From: PHAA01 sp022706565
GTDB taxonomy: Bacteria > Bacillota > Syntrophomonadia > Syntrophomonadales > Syntrophomonadaceae
Length of the DNA stretch: 64,000 bases
Reading direction: 5' to 3'
Assembly: GCA_040769385.1 (NCBI GenBank)
Contig: JAXGLD010000003.1
Span: forward strand, 372,001-436,000
Of the stretch, positions 8,625 to 16,919 are shown piece by piece (within the stretch, counting starts at the first letter, position 1; each line of letters begins with the position of its first letter). Under the pieces are notes generated by a model. That model was not told where the DNA came from and ran no database searches. It saw only the letters and a list, made by a program, of their open reading frames with translations. Position numbers and translations under genes: made by a program.

Positions 8625-8793
8625 GACCGTGTCGATAGGTTGGTAATTTTACATCTATTGACACATATAATGCAGTAAGGAACAAACATTACGGTCGAGT
8701 TAATCGCATTACGCTTGTGCCATTGTTGCGGTGTATTCCTAATGTTCAAGGCATTCATTTCAATGCCAGAATATAATAGAGGTGAGTCATCAA

Positions 8794-9321
8794 ATGTTAT
8801 CAAGATGGTTATACCTGCTTATAGGTGACGATAGGACGGGCAAAACCACTTTTCAAAAAGAATTGATAAGACTGCTCTGTGATAAGGACTACACTCAAAA
8901 AGTCAAATCCGATACCATCTACGTGATTAATCATCCTACCGTAATAAGGGGCCTGAGCACCATCTATATAGCAGGCAGAAGTTTTCAGGAATTGCACTCG
9001 GATATCAAGGTCTACATGGACGAAGTCGTTTTTAAAAATCCGGCTGATGTTTACGTGCTTTCATCCCTGCTGAATAAGGCCGATATCGAATATATGATCG
9101 CGGAAGCCCACAGGAGATTCTACAACGTGGGCGGAGTGTTTTGGGAAAACTCGGTTAATATCAACCCGACTGCCAACAGAGATATCGCCAGTCTCGACTG
9201 GGATGAACGATTTTTCGTGGAAAACAAACTGCTGGACTGTGAAAAACACATTATAGTGCAGATTCAAAAACTGGCTAGAAATTTCGCCCGGTTAATTGCC
9301 GAGCGAGCGGGCTGGCAGTAG
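8794..9321 (+). CDS. P-loop NTPase-like protein of unknown function
   Basis: A 175-aa protein with an N-terminal Walker A-like motif (LYLLIGDDRTGKTTFQKE). ATG 8794 is preferred over GTG 8782 because it lies 8 bases after AGAGGTGA. The remainder is mixed alpha/beta with no second motif that I can name; a small-kinase-like fold is plausible, since a GxxxxGK(T/S) loop followed by an adaptor-like region is seen in phage and regulatory NTPases. It has lower GC than the neighbouring fatty-acid gene. A family C repeat directly follows the stop. Confidence 0.6.
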   Translation: MLSRWLYLLIGDDRTGKTTFQKELIRLLCDKDYTQKVKSDTIYVINHPTVIRGLSTIYIAGRSFQELHSDIKVYMDEVVFKNPADVYVLSSLLNKADIEYMIAEAHRRFYNVGGVFWENSVNINPTANRDIASLDWDERFFVENKLLDCEKHIIVQIQKLARNFARLIAERAGWQ

Positions 9322-9352
9322 CGAGGCGTGGGGACGATTCTTTTGCCTCGCT
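9321..9352. repeat. Family C repeat copy
   Basis: GCGAGGC-gtggggacgattcttt-TGCCTCGC: long complementary ends around the GGGGAC core. It abuts the stop of the P-loop gene and could form a terminator-like hairpin. Confidence 0.75.
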
Positions 9353-9579
9353 ATCATGTCTTAAAGAAGGACTCCCATGAGACTTCGAAAAAAGATGGGG
9401 GTTTGTTGACAGTCAATCTCCAAATTGCCGACAATAAAACCAGAGACTGGTATCGGATGTTAATCGATGACTCACAGAGCGGGCGGACAAGCCGGCAGGG
9501 GGGCAGACTCTGCAGTGCCATGCGTTGCAGACCAACGCAATGATGCCCGGGGACCTAAAACAAAAAGGGGGACTGACGG

Positions 9580-10359
9580 ATGGAATTTAACACATTGCTA
9601 TTTGTCAAGGAAGACGGGATAGCCATTATTACCCTGAATAGGCCCAAGACTTACAATGCTATCAATGAGGAGTTGATCGCCGAGTTGGACCAGGCCATGG
9701 ATGCCATTATCGCTGACGCGGAGATCAAGGCCGTCATTATAACCGGGGGGACCAGGGTCTTTGCGGCCGGGGCCGACATACAGGCCATGTCGACTATGGG
9801 CACGATGCAGGCGGAGAGATTCGTGGAAAACTGCAAAACTACTTTCGATAAGATATACCGCCTGGATCGACCCGTGATCGCGGCCATCGGCGGACTTGCC
9901 CTGGGCGGAGGATGCGAACTTGCCATGGTCTGCGACATACGTATTGCGTCCGCAGGCAGCCAGTTGGGGCAGCCCGAGATAAACCTGGGCATCATCCCTG
10001 GCGGGGGAGGGACGCAGCGCCTGACCCGCATAGTCGGCTCCGGTTGGGCCCGGTACCTGCTGATGACCGGCAAAAACATCGATGCTGACACGGCATTGAG
10101 GATCGGGCTGGTCAATGCGGTGGTACCCAAGGAGCAACTGATGGAAGAAGCCCGCAAAATCGCCGTCGGGCTGGCGTCCAAAGCACCGCTGGCCATGAAA
10201 GCGATCAAGGACTGTGTGAATTACGGGGAGGATGTGGATCTGAACTCGGGCCTGAAATACGAGTTGAAAACCTGGGCAGGCCTATTTTCCACCGAGGACC
10301 AAACAGAAGGGATGACCGCCTTCCTGGAGAAACGCCAACCCGAATATAAGGGGAAATAA
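9580..10359 (+). CDS. Enoyl-CoA hydratase / crotonase
   Basis: Crotonase-fold enzyme (259 aa) that hydrates the double bond of enoyl-CoA, giving 3-hydroxyacyl-CoA in beta-oxidation or butyrate-type metabolism. The oxyanion-hole motif is AAGADIQAM (about residues 61-69), and the catalytic acids sit in GGGCELAMVCD and in GQPEINLGIIPGGGGTQRL, both intact. The ATG has AAAGGGGG upstream. It is directly followed, 2 bases later, by the DUF1801 gene. No thiolase or dehydrogenase is nearby, so the pathway is inferred from the family. Confidence 0.93.
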   Translation: MEFNTLLFVKEDGIAIITLNRPKTYNAINEELIAELDQAMDAIIADAEIKAVIITGGTRVFAAGADIQAMSTMGTMQAERFVENCKTTFDKIYRLDRPVIAAIGGLALGGGCELAMVCDIRIASAGSQLGQPEINLGIIPGGGGTQRLTRIVGSGWARYLLMTGKNIDADTALRIGLVNAVVPKEQLMEEARKIAVGLASKAPLAMKAIKDCVNYGEDVDLNSGLKYELKTWAGLFSTEDQTEGMTAFLEKRQPEYKGK

Positions 10360-10361
10360 AT

Positions 10362-10733
10362 ATGGAAGTATTTGCCGAATTTCTGTCGGCTATCGAAGAC
10401 CCCCAGCAGCGGGCCCGGACGGAAGAGGTCTTGAGTTGGGTATTGAAGAGATTTCCGCAGTTGGTGCCCAGGATAGCTTGGAATCAACCCATGTTTACCG
10501 ATCACGGCACCTTCATTATCGGCTTCAGCGTGGCCAAACACCATCTGGCGGTTTCCCCGGAAAAAGCCGGCATCGATCATTTCTCCGATGAGATCAGGCA
10601 GGCTGGCTATGAGCACTCCAAGATGCTGATGCGCCTGCCATGGGATCGGCCGGTGGATTTTTCATTGCTGGAGAAGATGATCGAGTTCAATATCGCGGAT
10701 AAGGCCGGCAGCAAGCTGTTTTGGCGCAAATAA
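10362..10733 (+). CDS. DUF1801 / YdhG-like protein
   Basis: A 123-aa protein of the DUF1801 family, some members of which are described as iron-chaperone-like (frataxin-like fold). Seen here are the RIAWNQPMF block and the later H-(L)-AVSPEKAGIDHF and KMLMRLPWD stretches. It starts 2 bases after the crotonase stop, so co-transcription is likely, though a functional link is not obvious. A second DUF1801 protein is at 19079-19477. Confidence 0.75.
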   Translation: MEVFAEFLSAIEDPQQRARTEEVLSWVLKRFPQLVPRIAWNQPMFTDHGTFIIGFSVAKHHLAVSPEKAGIDHFSDEIRQAGYEHSKMLMRLPWDRPVDFSLLEKMIEFNIADKAGSKLFWRK

Positions 10734-10739
10734 CCGGCG

Positions 10740-10786
10740 CAATAACTTGGGGCCTGTCCCCAAGTTATTTGGGGTCAAGTATCGGG
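10740..10786 (+). repeat. REP palindrome copy 2
   Basis: AATAACTTGGGGCCTG then TCCCCAAGTTATT with a 3' tail TGGGGTCAAGTATCGGG. Located at the 3' end of the DUF1801 gene. Confidence 0.9.
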
Positions 10787-10867
10787 TTTGGAAGCAAGGG
10801 GAAGGTGCTCTTGCTTCCTTTTTGTATGTAGTAGGCGGTCCGCATCAGTACTTGTCTACTAAATGGA

Positions 10868-10897
10868 GGGCAGAAGAACCGTCCCCATGCCCCGCGA
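10868..10897. repeat. Family C repeat copy
   Basis: GGGCAGAAGAACCGTCCCC then ATGCCCCGCG. Confidence 0.7.
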
Positions 10898-11082
10898 GGC
10901 CTATGTTTCGGGCGCCTTAAAGTCGGAAACGGCAGGAAATGGCCGAATAATGGCCTTAAAGTCATGTCACAGTAGTAGAAGGCCGGGAAAAACGCCTCAT
11001 CTATGTTTAATCCATTTGTCCGATTTCACATATTTGGGTTAGGATTACAAGTGGATATACAGATAATAACCAATATAACTAA

Positions 11083-11214
11083 ACTAAATCGGCCATTCTC
11101 GAAGCTAAATCCCGGCCGATAAGCCGGGAGCGGGGGAACCATTATTGGGGTGAATCCAGTTCACTGGTAGGGACACCCACAGCCCGAATCCGTCAGCTAA
11201 CCTCGCCAGCGCTC
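11083..11214 (+). promoter_or_regulatory. ydaO/yuaA (c-di-AMP) riboswitch
   Basis: The conserved blocks of this class are present in order: CGGGGGAACC, TTGGGGTGAATCC, TAGGGACACCC, CCCGAATCCGTCAGCTAACC and TCGCCAGCG. It lies about 200 bases upstream of the glycine-betaine transporter operon on the same strand. c-di-AMP switches commonly repress potassium and osmolyte uptake, which fits this position. A weak hairpin with a T-run (AAGGG-CATT-CCCTTTTT, about 11275-11292) downstream could be the expression platform. Confidence 0.92.
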
Positions 11215-11413
11215 AAATGGGGGAGAATGGGGGATCCTTCTCATTCCAAAAAACCGCCGGAAAATACTGCATTGAAGGGCATTCCCTTTTTCCAGCTTAG
11301 CCGCGCACATATTCATTCTAAAAAGCACCCATTTAACCAACGGGCCGGTATGCGCTATGCATACGGGCTATTTCCGTTTATCCATAAAGCCAGCAATGAA
11401 GGTGGAGTAAGTA

Positions 11414-12610
11414 TTGGAAAAAGTCATAATAAAAAATCTTACCAAAATCTATGGGCACAACACCGATAGAGCAATGCAAATGTTGCGCAATGGAGCCAGC
11501 AACCAGGAAATACGGGAAAAGACCAAACAAGTGGTTGGCGTCCGAGACGCCAGTTTCACCGTCGAACAGGGCGAATCCTTCGTCATTATGGGCCTTTCCG
11601 GCAGTGGCAAGTCTACCCTGCTGCGCTGTGTCAATCGCCTCATCAAAGCCACCGCCGGTGAGATATTGATCGATGGAGAAGACATCAATCAAATGTCATC
11701 CCGTCGGCTGGAGCAGGTGCGCCAGGAGAAAATCGCCATGGTCTTTCAGCGATTCGCCCTGCTGCCCCATCGCACTATTCTGGACAATATCGCGTATGGC
11801 CTGGAAGTACAGGGCCTGCGCCGCCCGATTCGGCAGGAAAAAGCGACCCAGGCTCTGGAACTGGTGGGATTGAAGGGATGGGAGGACTCCTACCCGGACA
11901 GCCTTAGCGGCGGCATGCAGCAGCGGGTCGGAATTGCCCGCGCGCTGGCCACAGATCCGGACATTCTGCTTATGGATGAGCCCTTCAGTGCCTTGGATCC
12001 TCTGATCAGACAGGATATGCAGGATGAACTGCTGGACATTCAGCAGAAGCTGCAGAAGACCATATTGTTTGTTACCCACGATCTTGACGAAGCTTTGAAG
12101 GTCGGGGACCGGATAGCGCTGATGAAGGACGCCCGTATCGTGCAGATAGGCAGTCCGGAAGACATACTCCTTTCCCCGGCAAGTGATTACGTGGCCCGTT
12201 TCGTGGAAAACGTCAACCGCTCCCGAGCCTTGACCGCTTCGACCGTGATGGTCAAGCCTCGTGCCGTGGCCTACCCAAAAGACGGGCCGTTAACTGCCCT
12301 AAGCCACATGGAAAGACACGGTTTGTCCACCATATTCGTCACCGACCGGGCCGGGCATCTGCAGGGATATGTCCAGGCCGAGGAGGCCTCCGATCTGGTT
12401 GATAAGGGAATCCGGGAGTTAGATAGTATCATCCGGCACAACATGCCTACTGCCTCACCTGACACTATGCTGGCCGAAATCATGGACACCCTGGCCTATT
12501 GCAAGGTGCCGGTGGCAGTTATTGACGAGCAGCGTAAACTAAAAGGCGTTTTGGTACGGGGATCGGTCATAGCCGGTCTGGCTGGGGGAAGGAGGGTCAG
12601 CCATGAATAG
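11414..12610 (+). CDS. opuAA: Glycine betaine/proline ABC transporter, ATPase
   Basis: ATP-binding subunit (398 aa) of a type I importer for osmoprotectants. Walker A GLSGSGKSTL, signature LSGGMQQRVGIARAL, Walker B ILLMDEPFSALDP and the H-loop VTHDLDE are intact. Two C-terminal CBS domains (about residues 275-398) are the family's ionic-strength sensor. The TTG at 11414 follows GGTGGAG. It is the first gene of a three-gene operon and overlaps the permease gene by 8 bases. Expression is probably set by the upstream c-di-AMP riboswitch. Confidence 0.95.
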   Translation: MEKVIIKNLTKIYGHNTDRAMQMLRNGASNQEIREKTKQVVGVRDASFTVEQGESFVIMGLSGSGKSTLLRCVNRLIKATAGEILIDGEDINQMSSRRLEQVRQEKIAMVFQRFALLPHRTILDNIAYGLEVQGLRRPIRQEKATQALELVGLKGWEDSYPDSLSGGMQQRVGIARALATDPDILLMDEPFSALDPLIRQDMQDELLDIQQKLQKTILFVTHDLDEALKVGDRIALMKDARIVQIGSPEDILLSPASDYVARFVENVNRSRALTASTVMVKPRAVAYPKDGPLTALSHMERHGLSTIFVTDRAGHLQGYVQAEEASDLVDKGIRELDSIIRHNMPTASPDTMLAEIMDTLAYCKVPVAVIDEQRKLKGVLVRGSVIAGLAGGRRVSHE

Positions 12611-13433
12611 CATTCCGCGCTTACCGCTGGCTCGCTGGACTGACCAGGCCATCGATTTTCTGCAGACACGTTGGGGCCCGTCCACCCAAGCCTTCTCCGA
12701 CCAAATGGAAAACTTCATTAAAGGAATGCAGGAGATTCTGCTTGGCATCCCGCCGGAGCTGTTCATCATCGCGGTGGTACTGCTGGCCTGGTGGTTGACC
12801 GGGGGCAAAATGGCCATCTTCTCGTTGGCCGGTTTGTTCTTCATTTACAATGTGCAGTTATGGACAGTCACGATGGAGACGTTGGCCATGGTATTTACGG
12901 CGGTGCTGTCATGTGGGATCGTCGGCATCCCGCTGGGCATCCTTTCCGCCAAAAACCAGACCGCCCATAATATCATCGCGCCGATTCTCGATTTCATGCA
13001 GACCCTGCCGGCCTTCGTCTATTTGTTGCCGGCGATTCCCTTCTTCGGGCTGGGCGTGGTCCCCGGGGTCCTCACTACCATAATCTTTGCCATGCCTCCG
13101 GTTATAAGGCTCACCGACCTGGGCCTGAGGCAGGTTCCACAAGAATTGATCGAGCTGGGCAAATCGTTTGGTTCAACATTTCTGCAAATGCTGTTTAAAA
13201 TCGAATTGCCCTTGGCCCGGTCCACTATTTTAGCCGGGATCAACCAATGCATAATGCTGTCGCTGTCCATGGTGGTCATAGCCGCTATGATCGGCGCCAA
13301 AGGTTTAGGGGGGGTGGTCTGGAGAGCCATACAAACACTCAAGTTCGGAATGGGGTTTGAAGCCGGGCTGGCGATCGTGGTGATTGCTATGATCCTGGAC
13401 CGAATAACCCAGAACTTAGGGAAATCAAGATGA
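12603..13433 (+). CDS. opuAB: Glycine betaine/proline ABC transporter, permease
   Basis: A 276-aa inner-membrane permease with several transmembrane helices (for example IIAVVLLAWWLTGGKMAIFS, then the VYLLPAIPFFGLGVVPG and SMVVIAAMIGAKGLGG regions). The cytoplasmic coupling loop has the BPD_transp_1 EAA-like motif (around ELIELGKSFGSTFLQMLFKI). Its ATG overlaps the ATPase stop, indicating coupled translation. Confidence 0.95.
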   Translation: MNSIPRLPLARWTDQAIDFLQTRWGPSTQAFSDQMENFIKGMQEILLGIPPELFIIAVVLLAWWLTGGKMAIFSLAGLFFIYNVQLWTVTMETLAMVFTAVLSCGIVGIPLGILSAKNQTAHNIIAPILDFMQTLPAFVYLLPAIPFFGLGVVPGVLTTIIFAMPPVIRLTDLGLRQVPQELIELGKSFGSTFLQMLFKIELPLARSTILAGINQCIMLSLSMVVIAAMIGAKGLGGVVWRAIQTLKFGMGFEAGLAIVVIAMILDRITQNLGKSR

Positions 13434-13449
13434 GAAAGGGGAGGTCGAG

Positions 13450-14367
13450 TTGTTGCTAAGGAAAAAAATGATGCTGTTGTTGGTTGTGATTATGGTGGGC
13501 GCTTTGGCCGTGACCGGCTGCTCGGGCGGCGGAACCGAGGCCCCAGCCGGGGAGCAGACTGTAAAGGAGAAGTTTAAAGGCAAGATTATCGGGATCGATC
13601 CGGGAGCCGGTATCATGAAAGCCACGGGAGATGCCATTGAACAGTACGGGCTGGATTATGAGGTTGTAGAAGGCAGCGACGCCACTATGGCAGCCGCCTT
13701 GAAACAGGCCATCGATAACCAGGAGTGGGTCGTGGTAACCGGTTGGACCCCCCATTGGAAATTTGCCCGCTGGGATCTGAAATTCCTGGAGGACCCCAAG
13801 AAAGTGTACGGCGAGGCCGAAACCATCAATACCATAGTACGGTTGGGACTGAAAGAGGATATGCCCGAAGTCTACGAAGTGTGTGACAATTTCAAATGGG
13901 ATGGCAAGCAGATCGGTGCCGCCATGGCCATGGCCGAAGAGATGGGCGATGACAAAGCCGCCGCCCGCAAGTGGGTAGAAGAAAACCAGGAGCTGGTAAA
14001 CAGCTGGCTGCCTGAGGGATATGATGCCGCCAAAACCACTACCGAATTCAACAAAGGGAAAGTGCACCTGCTCTACGTGGAGTGGGCTTGTGCCCGGGCT
14101 GAAACCCATGTAATGGGGGACGTACTGCAGAACATCATGGGATACGAGGTTGAAATGACGCCGGTCGGGGCGGGAGCCATGTATGAAGGATTGGCTGCCG
14201 GCGAAGGCGATGCCATATTCACCGCCTGGCTGCCCATCACTCACGCCGATTACATGGCCGCAGTCAAGGACAAAGTGGAAGATCTGGGGCCCAGCTATGA
14301 AGAAGCCCGCATCGGCTTGGTGGTGCCAACTTACGTAACCATCAACTCCATCGAAGAATTGAAATAA
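13450..14367 (+). CDS. opuAC: Glycine betaine-binding lipoprotein
   Basis: Substrate-binding protein (305 aa) tethered outside the cell. The start is TTG 13450 (or 13453) behind GGGGAGG. The signal peptide ends in the lipobox VTGC (Cys near residue 24), followed by a short flexible SGGGTEAPAGE linker. The aromatic-rich stretch WTPHWKFARWDLKFL fits the Trp cage that binds the trimethylammonium group in ProX/OpuAC. Third gene of the operon; a terminator follows. Confidence 0.94.
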   Translation: MLLRKKMMLLLVVIMVGALAVTGCSGGGTEAPAGEQTVKEKFKGKIIGIDPGAGIMKATGDAIEQYGLDYEVVEGSDATMAAALKQAIDNQEWVVVTGWTPHWKFARWDLKFLEDPKKVYGEAETINTIVRLGLKEDMPEVYEVCDNFKWDGKQIGAAMAMAEEMGDDKAAARKWVEENQELVNSWLPEGYDAAKTTTEFNKGKVHLLYVEWACARAETHVMGDVLQNIMGYEVEMTPVGAGAMYEGLAAGEGDAIFTAWLPITHADYMAAVKDKVEDLGPSYEEARIGLVVPTYVTINSIEELK

Positions 14368-14407
14368 CTTGGGGGCATTGGCCCTCTGATCAGTAGTTTG
14401 AAGACTT

Positions 14408-14453
14408 AAGCCACCCAGGCTGCCGTCAACGACGGTCCGGGTGGCTTTTTCTC
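14408..14453 (+). terminator. Terminator of the opuA operon
   Basis: AAGCCACCC...GGGTGGCTT with inner CCGTC-AACGACGG pairing, then TTTTTCTC. Ends the opuAA-AB-AC transcript. Confidence 0.9.
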
Positions 14454-14511
14454 GTCCAAACAAGCAACTTGCGGGAAGCAGGGGGAAGCGAAATATTTAT
14501 GAAAAAGTAGT

Positions 14512-14540
14512 GTGACAGACAAAGTAATATTTATTATAAT
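14512..14540 (+). promoter_or_regulatory. Promoter of the padR gene
   Basis: -35 GTGACA (14512-14517), 17-base spacer, -10 TATAAT (14535-14540), 22 bases ahead of the GTG start. A good sigma-A-type match. PadR regulators often repress their own promoter, so an operator may overlap it. Confidence 0.75.
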
Positions 14541-14562
14541 GTACTCAAGGAGGTGAAGTGGA

Positions 14563-14916
14563 GTGGGCGGCACGATTTCCAACGAACTCATACGCGGCCA
14601 TACCGACACCATTATCTTGAATGTCCTGCGCCAGGGTGATAGCTACGGTTATGAAACTTACAAGAAGATAATAGCCTTGAGCGGCAATCAGTATGAATTG
14701 AAGGAAGCAACCCTGTACACCGCTTTCCGCCGCATGGAGCAGGATGATTTGATCGTTTCCTATTGGGGCGATGAATCCCAGGGCGGCCGGCGCAAATACT
14801 ATCGCATCACCGACAGAGGCGAGGAAGTGTATCGGCAGAACGTTGTGGATTGGAACTTTGCCAAGAGCGTCTTGGATAAACTGATTCAAGGAGGTCTTGA
14901 AGATGTCACGGAATGA
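14563..14916 (+). CDS. PadR-family transcriptional regulator
   Basis: A 117-aa winged-helix protein. The N-terminal block (ELIRGHTDTIILNVLRQGDS then YGYETYKKI) and the wing (LKEATLYTAFRRMEQDDLI ... GGRRKYYRIT) match the PadR fold. The GTG start has AAGGAGGTG upstream. It overlaps the following membrane-protein gene, a common pairing in Firmicutes where PadR controls an operon with its partner membrane protein. Confidence 0.93.
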   Translation: MGGTISNELIRGHTDTIILNVLRQGDSYGYETYKKIIALSGNQYELKEATLYTAFRRMEQDDLIVSYWGDESQGGRRKYYRITDRGEEVYRQNVVDWNFAKSVLDKLIQGGLEDVTE

Positions 14917-15577
14917 TGATCCCATGGACAAAAAAGTAACCGCATATATTGATAATCTGTTTGCCGGGGTAGGGGATAGTCAGCAGCTTCTTGACCTCAA
15001 GGAGGAACTGGCGACCAACCTGAAGGAAAAGATTGCGGATATCAAATCTCGGGGCCTGGATGATGAGCAGGCATTTAAGGAAGCTGTGATTTCGATGGGC
15101 GATTTGAGCGGGCTAGTAGATGATATGCGCGCGGTCAGACAAGAACCGCTGGCATCAGCAGGTTCGGCGCGGCCATCTGCGAATTCGCGCCTGATAACAC
15201 AGATTTCCACCGGTGGCATCGTCATCGGAGCACTGCTGATACTATTTGGACTATACACGTCCACCATGCTCTATTTCATGAAGATGGACGCGGTACCGAT
15301 TGCAGGCAGCACGATTTTCGTAGTTGCCGGCGGAGTCATATTGACTTACAGCGTATTGACCAGGGAAACCCGCACCAAATACGGCATGGGTGTAATCCGG
15401 GCTTTGTTGTATGCGGTGGCCGTGGGGCTGATCCTTTTTGGCATATTCTCGGCATTCACCACTCGCTTTGCAACCGGTGAAATGTTCATAGCCATCGGTT
15501 CTTCAATGGTGTTTTCCATGCCCGGCATTGGATTGTTCTTAATCTTGATACTCACCGGAAAGGATCGCCGCAAATAG
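14903..15577 (+). CDS. PadR-associated membrane protein
   Basis: A 224-aa protein; ATG 14903 is chosen because GGAGG lies 8 bases upstream. A cytoplasmic helical domain (about residues 1-75, YIDNLFAGVGDSQQLLDLKE and the EAVISMGDLSGLV block) resembles the permease-prefix/DUF1700 domain of PadR partners. Four hydrophobic helices follow (about 95-220). Likely regulated with padR. The molecular role is unknown; sensing of envelope stress is a guess from context. Confidence 0.75.
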   Translation: MSRNDDPMDKKVTAYIDNLFAGVGDSQQLLDLKEELATNLKEKIADIKSRGLDDEQAFKEAVISMGDLSGLVDDMRAVRQEPLASAGSARPSANSRLITQISTGGIVIGALLILFGLYTSTMLYFMKMDAVPIAGSTIFVVAGGVILTYSVLTRETRTKYGMGVIRALLYAVAVGLILFGIFSAFTTRFATGEMFIAIGSSMVFSMPGIGLFLILILTGKDRRK

Positions 15578-15820
15578 CTAGAGCCAGGAAGCAAGGGGAT
15601 TGTCACGATGGAAGCAAAGGGATCGTCTTCTCGCTTCCCAGCGATTCTCAAACTACCTGTAATTTATGCCATAGTCATATTTAGCCTTGTCCATATTAAA
15701 ACCCCCATTTAGTTTGTAGCATGCCTTCTATATTGCTACTCGTCTACTAAATAGGGGGGGAGTGGAAATCGAATCCATGTCTTGTTGGGGAGAAAGTACC
15801 GGCATCTCGGCGCCGGCGGC

Positions 15821-15849
15821 GGGGCAAAAGAACCGTCCCCATGCCCCGG
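15821..15849. repeat. Family C repeat copy
   Basis: GGGGCAAAAGAACCGTCCCC then ATGCCCCGG; a perfect core. Confidence 0.75.
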
Positions 15850-15916
15850 TCCTCATGCCTCGCTAGGTGATGGTGATTGTGATGGAGGTTTCCGGCCTGG
15901 AAACCGCGCCTACACG

Positions 15917-16012
15917 TCAGCTCGACGAGCTGGTCCCGGTATTCTGGTAAAACAAATAGGCAAGAAGCAGCAACACAATCCAGATAAACGCATACTTGAT
16001 AATGTCGATCAA
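15917..16012 (-). CDS. Possible tiny membrane protein, 31 aa or slightly longer
   Basis: Minus-strand frame from a TTG at 16012 (in-frame TTGs lie further upstream). Nearly the whole peptide is one membrane helix (IIKYAFIWIVLLLLAYLFYQ) with a Ser-rich tail. The ribosome site (GGGGGA) is only moderate. Small single-helix proteins of this type are common but hard to confirm from sequence alone. Confidence 0.35.
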   Translation of the reverse strand: MIDIIKYAFIWIVLLLLAYLFYQNTGTSSSS

Positions 16013-16147
16013 GCGCAATCCCCCAATCCAGTGCCTCGCACAGACCTGCAATCAACTGCTGTAATCATAGTGGTTTCAATATACAATCGATTCTGCAACT
16101 ATACAAGATAAAAACGGGGCTTCCTCCCCAAGATGCTGCCTACATGT

Positions 16148-16263
16148 TATAATGTGGTCACAAATCCTTATATGCAAGGGTCAGTTGATGCGAATGCATT
16201 CATACTACTCCCTCAGCCATCTTCGATTCGCACAGCCGACCGATTTCCAGGTCGGCCTTTTTT
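16148..16263 (+). ncRNA. Candidate small structured RNA
   Basis: A TATAAT box (16148-16153, no good -35 seen) is followed by a short stretch, then a stem TGCGAAT(16189)/ATTCGCA(16226), then an intrinsic terminator GCCGACC-GATTTCCA-GGTCGGC with a T-run (16235-16263). No gene follows within 250 bases, so it looks like a self-contained ~100-nt transcript. I do not recognise a known family. Confidence 0.4.
16235..16263 (+). terminator. Intrinsic terminator
   Basis: GCCGACC...GGTCGGC stem of 7 bp followed by CTTTTTTG. Confidence 0.85.
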
Positions 16264-16531
16264 GTCGGTTGGAATCTGCAGTCGGGGACCAACCGCGAAA
16301 TAGGCCAGCGGTATTCAAGGGCGCTGGTTGATTTGAGTTGAATTTAGAATCGGAGCAAGAACCAGATGCCTGAGCAGAAAACAAGTCCCGACAACGAAAG
16401 TCGCCAAGAGTCTGTCAGCCAAAAGCCAACACTGAGAACCAAGAGTTTATCAGCCAAATTCGGCAGGTAGACTAGGCAACAAGACCAAAAGCTCCTGGAT
16501 TCAGTCAACAAGAGAGAGGAGATGTTTGCTT

Positions 16532-16729
16532 ATGGATGAAAAAAAACTGGCCAAAGAATGCCTGTGCCCCATGTGCCCATCCTACGTCAAATGCGACGAG
16601 CCGTTGGCCTACTGCATCCCGGAAGTACATATCAGCAAATGCATCAAATGGGAGAGCGGCTGTGCCTGCCCGGTATGCCCGGTGTTTGACAAATTGAAGC
16701 TGGACCGCGAGTATTACTGCCTGCGCTGA
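16532..16729 (+). CDS. Small cysteine-rich protein (DUF2769-like)
   Basis: A 65-aa protein beginning MDEKKLAKECLCPMCPSY, with eight or more Cys arranged as CxCPxC...C...C...C...CxCPxCP, which suggests a bound metal or Fe-S centre. The spacing resembles the DUF2769 family. ATG 16532 (or TTG 16526) follows AGAGAGGAG. The next gene is a flavoprotein 190 bases downstream; a redox link is possible but only inferred. Confidence 0.7.
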   Translation: MDEKKLAKECLCPMCPSYVKCDEPLAYCIPEVHISKCIKWESGCACPVCPVFDKLKLDREYYCLR

Positions 16730-16857
16730 CACTGGCCGCGATGCTGGTATGAGAGGACTTGTTTGCTATAGGCAGGGAAGAAAAGCAGGTGCAACCTGAC
16801 ATAAATGTCGGTGAGAGATAATCTGTCCAGGCGATATTTCCTGACGCCAAGAAGCTC

Positions 16858-16902
16858 AGGGGATTGCCGCGATGTTATGATTAGGGGATTGCCGCGATGT
16901 TT
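16858..16902. repeat. Direct duplication of a 19-bp unit
   Basis: AGGGGATTGCCGCGATGTT occurs twice 25 bases apart, directly ahead of the flavoprotein ribosome site. Confidence 0.75.
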
Positions 16903-16919
16903 GTGAAAGGGGGATAAGG

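Larger units (their letters stand above)
15578..16531. other. Intergenic stretch with repeats and a possible ncRNA
   Basis: About 950 bases with no long gene. It holds degenerate GGAAGCAAGGGGAT/ATCGTCTTCTCGCTTCC repeat arms (about 15590-15642), a family C copy (15821), a possible 31-aa membrane ORF on the minus strand, and a promoter-stem-terminator unit (16148-16263). Between 16390 and 16470 the phrase CAAGAGT(C/T)T(G/A)TCAGCCAAA recurs twice. The rest shows nothing I can name. Confidence 0.5.

Noticed and set aside
8794..9321. Defence system centred on the XRE and P-loop genes
   Set aside because: No toxin, nuclease or other effector nearby; the P-loop protein alone is too little evidence.
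9328..9543. 71-aa frame after the P-loop gene
   Set aside because: Starts inside a family C repeat, lacks a ribosome site, and resembles no protein.
11041..11413. Possible short ORFs in the opuA leader
   Set aside because: The conserved c-di-AMP riboswitch explains the sequence.
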